This document shows, in pieces, positions 45,121-49,703 of a stretch of 49,703 bases of DNA; the stretch's first letter is position 1; the number at the start of each line of letters is the position of its first letter. Both the position numbers and the translations under genes were made by a program. The notes beneath the pieces were generated by a model. That model saw only the letters and a program-made list of their open reading frames with translations, was not told the origin of the DNA and made no database searches. The DNA is from Candidatus Kuenenia hertensis (GTDB taxonomy: Bacteria; Planctomycetota; Brocadiia; Brocadiales; Brocadiaceae): contig SOET01000032.1 of NCBI GenBank assembly GCA_021646465.1, positions 1 to 49,703 of the forward strand, given 5' to 3'.

Positions 45121-47595
45121 ATGATTAAAGGCGTTACCCTCTTTAGCGGCATCGGCAGGAAACTATTCTGCTGGTTTTTGCTGTTATCTATCTTCCCCAT
45201 CATTGTAGTTGCTATACTCACGTATCGGTATGGCCAGGAAACCATTAAGAACGAACTTCTCAATGAAGAAGCATTCATTGCGGAAGGAATCAAAAACCAC
45301 ATACTCACCATTCTCGATGCAGGCGAATATTCTTCACAATTTTTTGCGTCCGATGAGTTTATTCGAAGGCATTTGGAAATACTCAATCACAATCCCGATA
45401 ATCCGCGTGTCACCAAAAAATTTAATGATTATATGGTATATAAAACGAATTTAAATAAGGATTTTTATGAAACCTTTGTTTTAAACACATCGGGGATTGT
45501 TGTTGCCTCAAGCAATGAAAACAGCATCGGGAAGGATGAATGCAATGTAGATTATTTTATTTTCGGTAAAAAGATGCCGTACGTCAAAGATATTTACATA
45601 GACAGGAATACCGGCGAGTATTCCATGGCTTTTGCGTCACCTATCCTTAAAAAACGCGGGGGAAAATTTTTGGGAGTATTGGTAATCCGTTATAATGCAA
45701 CGAAGTTAAATGAAATTACTACAGGTAAAAAATTACTTTTAAAAGATGAAGCGGGAACATTCCTCAGAAGGGGGAAAACCAGTGAGGCTTATATTGTAAA
45801 TAAAAACTATTTGATGGTTACTGAATCAAGATTTAAAAGTAATGCTATTTTAACACAATTGGTTAATTCCAAACCGGTAATCTCTGCGCTTTCAAACGGG
45901 GATGCATTTGTAGGAGTTTACAAAAATTACCGGGGAGTAAATGTTATTGGCGCTGCAAGGTATTTAAAGAGAATGGAGTGGGTCTTATTGGTAGAGACAG
46001 ATGAATCAGAGGCATATTCTCCGATCTATAAATTCAAATACCGTGCAATCACCATGGTAGGGATATGCATTATTGGCGTGATATTTGTTTCGTTATTTGT
46101 TTCAAGAGGAATTATTAATCCCATCCTTATGCTTGTTAAGGGTATGAAAAGAGTTGCCGCAGGCGATTTGAATTTTCGGGTGAAAAGCAACCTGAAAGAC
46201 GAATTGGGGGAACTTACCGATTCGTTTAACAAAATGACGTATTATCTTCAGGATTCCAACGAAAAGCTTCTGAGCCTAAAGGAAGCTCTTGAAGAAAGAA
46301 AAGAATATTTAGAAAGCATTTTAAAGTTTGCCAATGAATTGATTTTTATGCTCGACGCACAGGGGGATTTTACTTTTATTAATCACAAGATAAAAGAATG
46401 GGGATACGAAGAAGACGAATTGATAGGACAGCATTTGGTTTCCATTTTATTTAACAAGCAACAAAAGCAGGTGAACCAGATTCTTCATGATGGTTCCCGC
46501 AGAAGAATCGAAGTCGAGGCGCTGGATAAACAAAACAACATCAGAAACGTATTGCTTAGTACTTCTCCGATAAAAAACAAAGAAGGGCAATTAATGAGCA
46601 TACTGGGGGTTGCCAGTGATATTACGGAACTAAGAAGTCTGGAACAAAAACTTGTGCAATCAGACAGGCTTGCATCTATTGGTCAGTTGGTGGCGGGAAT
46701 TGCTCATGAGATAAATAACCCTATTGGCGTAATTTACCTTTACAGTACGGAAAGCCTTAAACTTTTCGAAAGGATTACCAATGTTTTTAAAGAGAGCAGC
46801 ATACGCCCCATCCTTGATGATATACAGCGATTGAATGATGTTCTTTCAAGCCTTCAGTACGGGGTTCATGTGAATAAAGAAATATTTGGAAAAGAATTGT
46901 CATCAGTTATTGATAATCTTAGAAAGAACAGCAAAAAATTAGCAGAAACATACTCCGTTATCAGCAGGAACAGGTCTCATTTGCACGAATACCTTGAAGG
47001 TTCCGCTAAAGAATCAATACGATGTAAAGAATTAATCGGCGGGTTACTGGATTTCTCCAGACAGAAAGAACCGGCGATGAACTGGTCAAATGTAAACAAT
47101 TTAATAGACAATGTGCTTAATATTATAGAAAAGCAATACAGGAATGAAAAAATTAATGTTGTGAGAAGTTTTGATCCTCATATTCCCGACAATATGATGG
47201 ATAGCCGCCAAATAGAACAGGTCATCATTAATATTGCAAATAATGCTGTCTTTGCAATGAAAGAATCTTTAAAAGATACAGTGAGTGAAAAAACGCAGAA
47301 AAAGGGGGTGCTGACAGTTGGCACGCATTTTCATGCAGATAAAGAATCTATAGAAATATTTATAAAAGATACCGGTATGGGTATCAATAAACATTATTTG
47401 GGGAAAATATTTGATCCTTTTTTTACCGCAAGAAAAGATGGAAAGGGAACAGGCCTGGGATTAAGCATTAGTTATGGAATTGTAAAAATGCACGATGGGA
47501 GTATCGAGGTGGAAAGCACGATTGGAAGGGGCACAACATTCAGGATATTCCTCCCTGTTAAGGGGAAAAAACCAAAGGTTGCATTTATTGATTAA
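45121..47595 (+). CDS. Membrane sensor histidine kinase (Cache-HAMP-PAS-HisKA-HATPase)
   Basis: This 824-residue kinase has a helix at about 17-37, an extracytoplasmic region (40-310) with double-Cache features (VLNTSGIVVASSNENSIGKD, FASPILKKRGGKFLGVLVIRY) and a second helix (315-337). A HAMP domain follows (GMKRVAAGDLNFRVKSNLKDELGELTDSF), then a PAS domain (about 385-510). The phospho-acceptor is His529 in LVAGIAHEINNPIG. About 100 residues separate it from SIRCKELIGGLLDFSR, longer than usual. The ATPase domain is complete (NNAVFAMKE, DTGMGI, GKGTGLGLSIS). It lies upstream of an NtrC-type regulator, its likely partner. The sensed ligand is unknown. Confidence 0.93.
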   Translation: MIKGVTLFSGIGRKLFCWFLLLSIFPIIVVAILTYRYGQETIKNELLNEEAFIAEGIKNHILTILDAGEYSSQFFASDEFIRRHLEILNHNPDNPRVTKKFNDYMVYKTNLNKDFYETFVLNTSGIVVASSNENSIGKDECNVDYFIFGKKMPYVKDIYIDRNTGEYSMAFASPILKKRGGKFLGVLVIRYNATKLNEITTGKKLLLKDEAGTFLRRGKTSEAYIVNKNYLMVTESRFKSNAILTQLVNSKPVISALSNGDAFVGVYKNYRGVNVIGAARYLKRMEWVLLVETDESEAYSPIYKFKYRAITMVGICIIGVIFVSLFVSRGIINPILMLVKGMKRVAAGDLNFRVKSNLKDELGELTDSFNKMTYYLQDSNEKLLSLKEALEERKEYLESILKFANELIFMLDAQGDFTFINHKIKEWGYEEDELIGQHLVSILFNKQQKQVNQILHDGSRRRIEVEALDKQNNIRNVLLSTSPIKNKEGQLMSILGVASDITELRSLEQKLVQSDRLASIGQLVAGIAHEINNPIGVIYLYSTESLKLFERITNVFKESSIRPILDDIQRLNDVLSSLQYGVHVNKEIFGKELSSVIDNLRKNSKKLAETYSVISRNRSHLHEYLEGSAKESIRCKELIGGLLDFSRQKEPAMNWSNVNNLIDNVLNIIEKQYRNEKINVVRSFDPHIPDNMMDSRQIEQVIINIANNAVFAMKESLKDTVSEKTQKKGVLTVGTHFHADKESIEIFIKDTGMGINKHYLGKIFDPFFTARKDGKGTGLGLSISYGIVKMHDGSIEVESTIGRGTTFRIFLPVKGKKPKVAFID

Positions 47596-47713
47596 AGTGT
47601 TAGATTTAATTTTATAGCAAAACGAATAAGGTTTTCGAAAAATGAAACGGGTTCTTGATCTATAAATCACAAATTGCTGGCCTGTTGAGAATATCGCAGG
47701 TGTTTTAATAAAA

Positions 47714-49105
47714 ATGAACGGAACAAAAATATTAGTTGTTGATGATGAAGAGGGGTATAGAAAGGTATTGTACAACGCATTAACCGAGCGCGGATTCCAT
47801 GTTAAAACATCCGCATCAGGGGAAGAAGCCCTGGCGGAACTAAAAAAACAAGAGTTCCCCATTATCATTATCGATATGAAACTCCCCGGGAGTATTGACG
47901 GACTTGAATTGCTCCAGAGGGCAAAAGAGACGTATGACACTTCCGCCCTGATAATGACCGCCTACGGTGGGATAGAAACCGCTGTAGAAGCGATGAGGCG
48001 GGGTGCATTTAATTACATCACAAAGCCTTTTGGTATTGATGAAATCATGCTCAATATTGACCGTATGATTGCACAACACAAAATTATTGAGGAAAACATC
48101 TATCTTCATTCCGAGCTGGAAAAGGCCTATGGAAGAAAAACCATTATAGGGAATTCGAGAGAAATACAGAAAGTACTGGACATGGTTTCCAGAGTTGCAT
48201 TTAGTGCCGCTACAATATTAATTACCGGTGAGAGCGGTACAGGAAAAGAACTTGTGGCCAGAGCGATCCATTTTAACGGCAACAGGAAAAATAAAAAATT
48301 CGTAGTGATCAATTGTGCTACCCTATCCGTAAATCTCCTGGAAAGTGAATTGTTCGGGCATGTCAGGGGAGCCTTCACCGGAGCCGTAAAAGATAAAAAA
48401 GGACTTTTCGAAGAGGCAGATGGGGGCACGCTCTTTATGGATGAGATTGGAGATATTCCCAAAGCGGTTCAGGCAAAAATACTGCGCGTCCTGCAGGAAG
48501 GGGAATTTATTCCATTGGGGGACACCGTTGCAAGAAATGTAGACGTACGAATTATTGCTGCAACAAATCATAACCTGCTTAAACAGGTACAGGATAAAGA
48601 ATTTCGCGAAGACTTGTATTACCGGTTAAATGTGATCAATATAAAAATGCCCCCTTTGCGGGAGAGAAAAGAAGATATCCCGTTATTAGCAAAACACTTT
48701 ATCGAGAAATATAACAAAAGAGAAAATAAGCACATAAAAGGGCTTTCTCCGGAAGTGGAAAGAGAATTTTTTAAATACCAGTGGCCGGGAAATGTTCGCG
48801 AACTCGAAAACACGATAGAAAGAGCTATCACACTTACCAATGAAGAAACAATACCCTTACGCGCTATTTTGCTTTCTGCAAAAGAAGACATAGGAAATGA
48901 AGCACTATGGGATGAATTACTTTCTCAACCATACAAAGAAGCACGTAAAAAGGCCCTTGATACATTTAATATTAAGTATGTTATTCACGGTTTAAAAAAG
49001 AATAATGGTAATGTCACAAAGACGGCAAAAGAAATTAAAATCGAACGTCAGTATTTGCAGCGCATGCTGAAAAAATACAACATCAAAGTAAAGCAAACAA
49101 TATAA
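47714..49105 (+). CDS. NtrC-family sigma-54-dependent response regulator
   Basis: The protein has all three parts of the family. The receiver domain (1-120) has phospho-acceptor Asp54 and a small insertion in KLPGSIDGLEL. The AAA+ domain has GESGTGKE, the sigma-54 contact loop GAFTGA, GGTLFMDEIGDI and the arginine-finger region REDLYYRLNVI. A FIS-type helix-turn-helix closes it (NNGNVTKTAKEIKIERQYLQRMLKKY). It should switch on sigma-54 promoters when phosphorylated by the kinase encoded just upstream. A sigma-54-like site lies downstream, before the next gene. Confidence 0.95.
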   Translation: MNGTKILVVDDEEGYRKVLYNALTERGFHVKTSASGEEALAELKKQEFPIIIIDMKLPGSIDGLELLQRAKETYDTSALIMTAYGGIETAVEAMRRGAFNYITKPFGIDEIMLNIDRMIAQHKIIEENIYLHSELEKAYGRKTIIGNSREIQKVLDMVSRVAFSAATILITGESGTGKELVARAIHFNGNRKNKKFVVINCATLSVNLLESELFGHVRGAFTGAVKDKKGLFEEADGGTLFMDEIGDIPKAVQAKILRVLQEGEFIPLGDTVARNVDVRIIAATNHNLLKQVQDKEFREDLYYRLNVINIKMPPLRERKEDIPLLAKHFIEKYNKRENKHIKGLSPEVEREFFKYQWPGNVRELENTIERAITLTNEETIPLRAILLSAKEDIGNEALWDELLSQPYKEARKKALDTFNIKYVIHGLKKNNGNVTKTAKEIKIERQYLQRMLKKYNIKVKQTI

Positions 49106-49440
49106 TACCTTACCACCGAGACCCACGAAATATATCCTTTTCTTCCTTTTATACTGATGTAATCTGTCTCCTTATTGTAAAAAAAATGGTTGCACCGTAT
49201 TTACCTCTCAGTATCAGTTCTCTTTAAAAACTGCAACCAAACTGTTTCCATGTGTTTCTGCCGTGACTAGCATGTATATGTCTTACTTTCACATGATGTT
49301 ACGATTTATAATCGAATTTGTTAAGGAAACAAATAGTTTGCACTGCGACTTCTGCGTATAACTTCCGCTTAAATCATGCCATGCCTTAATCATCCTAATC
49401 ATAAACAGTTATGTTTAATTTAACATTCTTGCTGTATTTT
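49106..49440. other. Intergenic region after the NtrC-type regulator
   Basis: No gene is supported in this AT-rich stretch. It leads into a sigma-54-like promoter and an exported protein gene. Confidence 0.4.
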
Positions 49441-49456
49441 GGGCATATTGGTTGCT
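49441..49456 (+). promoter_or_regulatory. Sigma-54-like promoter
   Basis: GGGCAT at 49441-49446 and TTGCT at 49452-49456 fit the -24/-12 consensus TGGCAC-N5-TTGCW with exact spacing: GG and GC are 10 bases apart. It lies about 115 bases before the exported protein start and just after a sigma-54 activator gene. Confidence 0.45.
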
Positions 49457-49570
49457 CATCTTTTAATCAGCATTATCTATTTTACTGGAAAAATAATGTG
49501 AGTAAGACAATTGTCCGGTTTCACGGCAAATGCCGAACATGAAACGACTGTTATCAGATGAGGGGGAATT

Positions 49571-49703
49571 ATGAAAAAGATATATTCATTAAAAAGGTGT
49601 GGTGTTGCTCTTTTTGTCAGTTTATTTTTCAGTACTGCCTTGCTGGCAGCAGAGGAGGCAGAAGGAGTAAAAGGTATGGCGGAGGAAGAATTTACGCCAA
49701 CGA
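49571..49703 (+). CDS. N-terminus of an exported protein, cut by the window end
   Basis: A strong ribosome site (GAGGGGGAATT) precedes the ATG. The first residues, MKKIYSLKRCGVALFVSLFF and then STALLAAEEAEGV, form a signal peptide with probable cleavage after LLA. The visible mature part is acidic (AEEAEG, MAEEEF). The family cannot be named from 44 residues. The sigma-54-like site upstream suggests it may be a target of the adjacent two-component system. Confidence 0.75.
   Translation, partial: MKKIYSLKRCGVALFVSLFFSTALLAAEEAEGVKGMAEEEFTPT

Overview
The window looks like chromosomal DNA from an AT-rich, Gram-negative-type bacterium. The best fit is a planctomycete, plausibly an anammox-type member of the Brocadiales. 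This is an inference from gene content: System II cytochrome c maturation (ResB/CcsA), an archaeal-type PEP carboxylase, large secreted beta-propeller proteins (RCC1, SBBP, YVTN), LamG domains, lipoproteins and sigma-54 two-component control. No rRNA, tRNA, CRISPR array or intact insertion sequence was recognised.

Layout. Positions 344-4084 hold a secreted RCC1/LamG protein whose last domain is cut short, then a coupled zinc-ribbon and metallo-beta-lactamase pair. At 4854-8682 a glycosyltransferase/methyltransferase fusion converges on a membrane glycosyltransferase with a C-terminal LamG-like domain. The latter ends a minus-strand operon with rny and mnmG (to 12055). A perfect sigma-70 promoter at 12842-12870 drives a stand-alone lipoyl-domain protein and holB. 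These converge on the minus-strand operon resB-ccsA-acyP-DUF167-ileS (14378-20539). Positions 20992-26981 carry an OmpA-like lipoprotein, hisI, thiE, purB, groEL, groES and a single-domain response regulator, with a clear intrinsic terminator behind groEL.

Positions 27471-35998 run on the plus strand: an MscS-like membrane protein, an arylsulfotransferase-like protein, a 1001-residue SBBP protein with seven blades, a flavin ferric-reductase-like enzyme, a 29-residue one-helix peptide and a DUF502 membrane protein. A decayed scrap of a sigma-54 activator lies inside this block on the minus strand. Next come a secreted YVTN propeller, a DUF2959 lipoprotein and ppcA (36673-40966, minus). The two last-named genes share an unusual 3' element of a conserved AT motif plus a hairpin. 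An ABC-F ATPase follows, then a twice-frameshifted DUF4143-type ATPase with an inverted repeat and a G8 tract upstream. The window ends with a large sensor kinase, its NtrC-type partner and the first codons of an exported protein with a sigma-54-like promoter in front.

Functionally the window mixes housekeeping genes (tRNA modification and charging, RNA decay, folding, purine/histidine/thiamine synthesis, clamp loading, anaplerosis) with envelope functions (glycosylation, haem-protein maturation, outer-membrane anchoring, secreted propellers). I do not see a defence island or a clearly new multi-gene system. The most unusual items are the 3' hairpin element pair, the lone lipoyl protein with its ideal promoter, the two glycosyltransferase fusions, the 29-residue peptide and the sigma-54 gene remnant.
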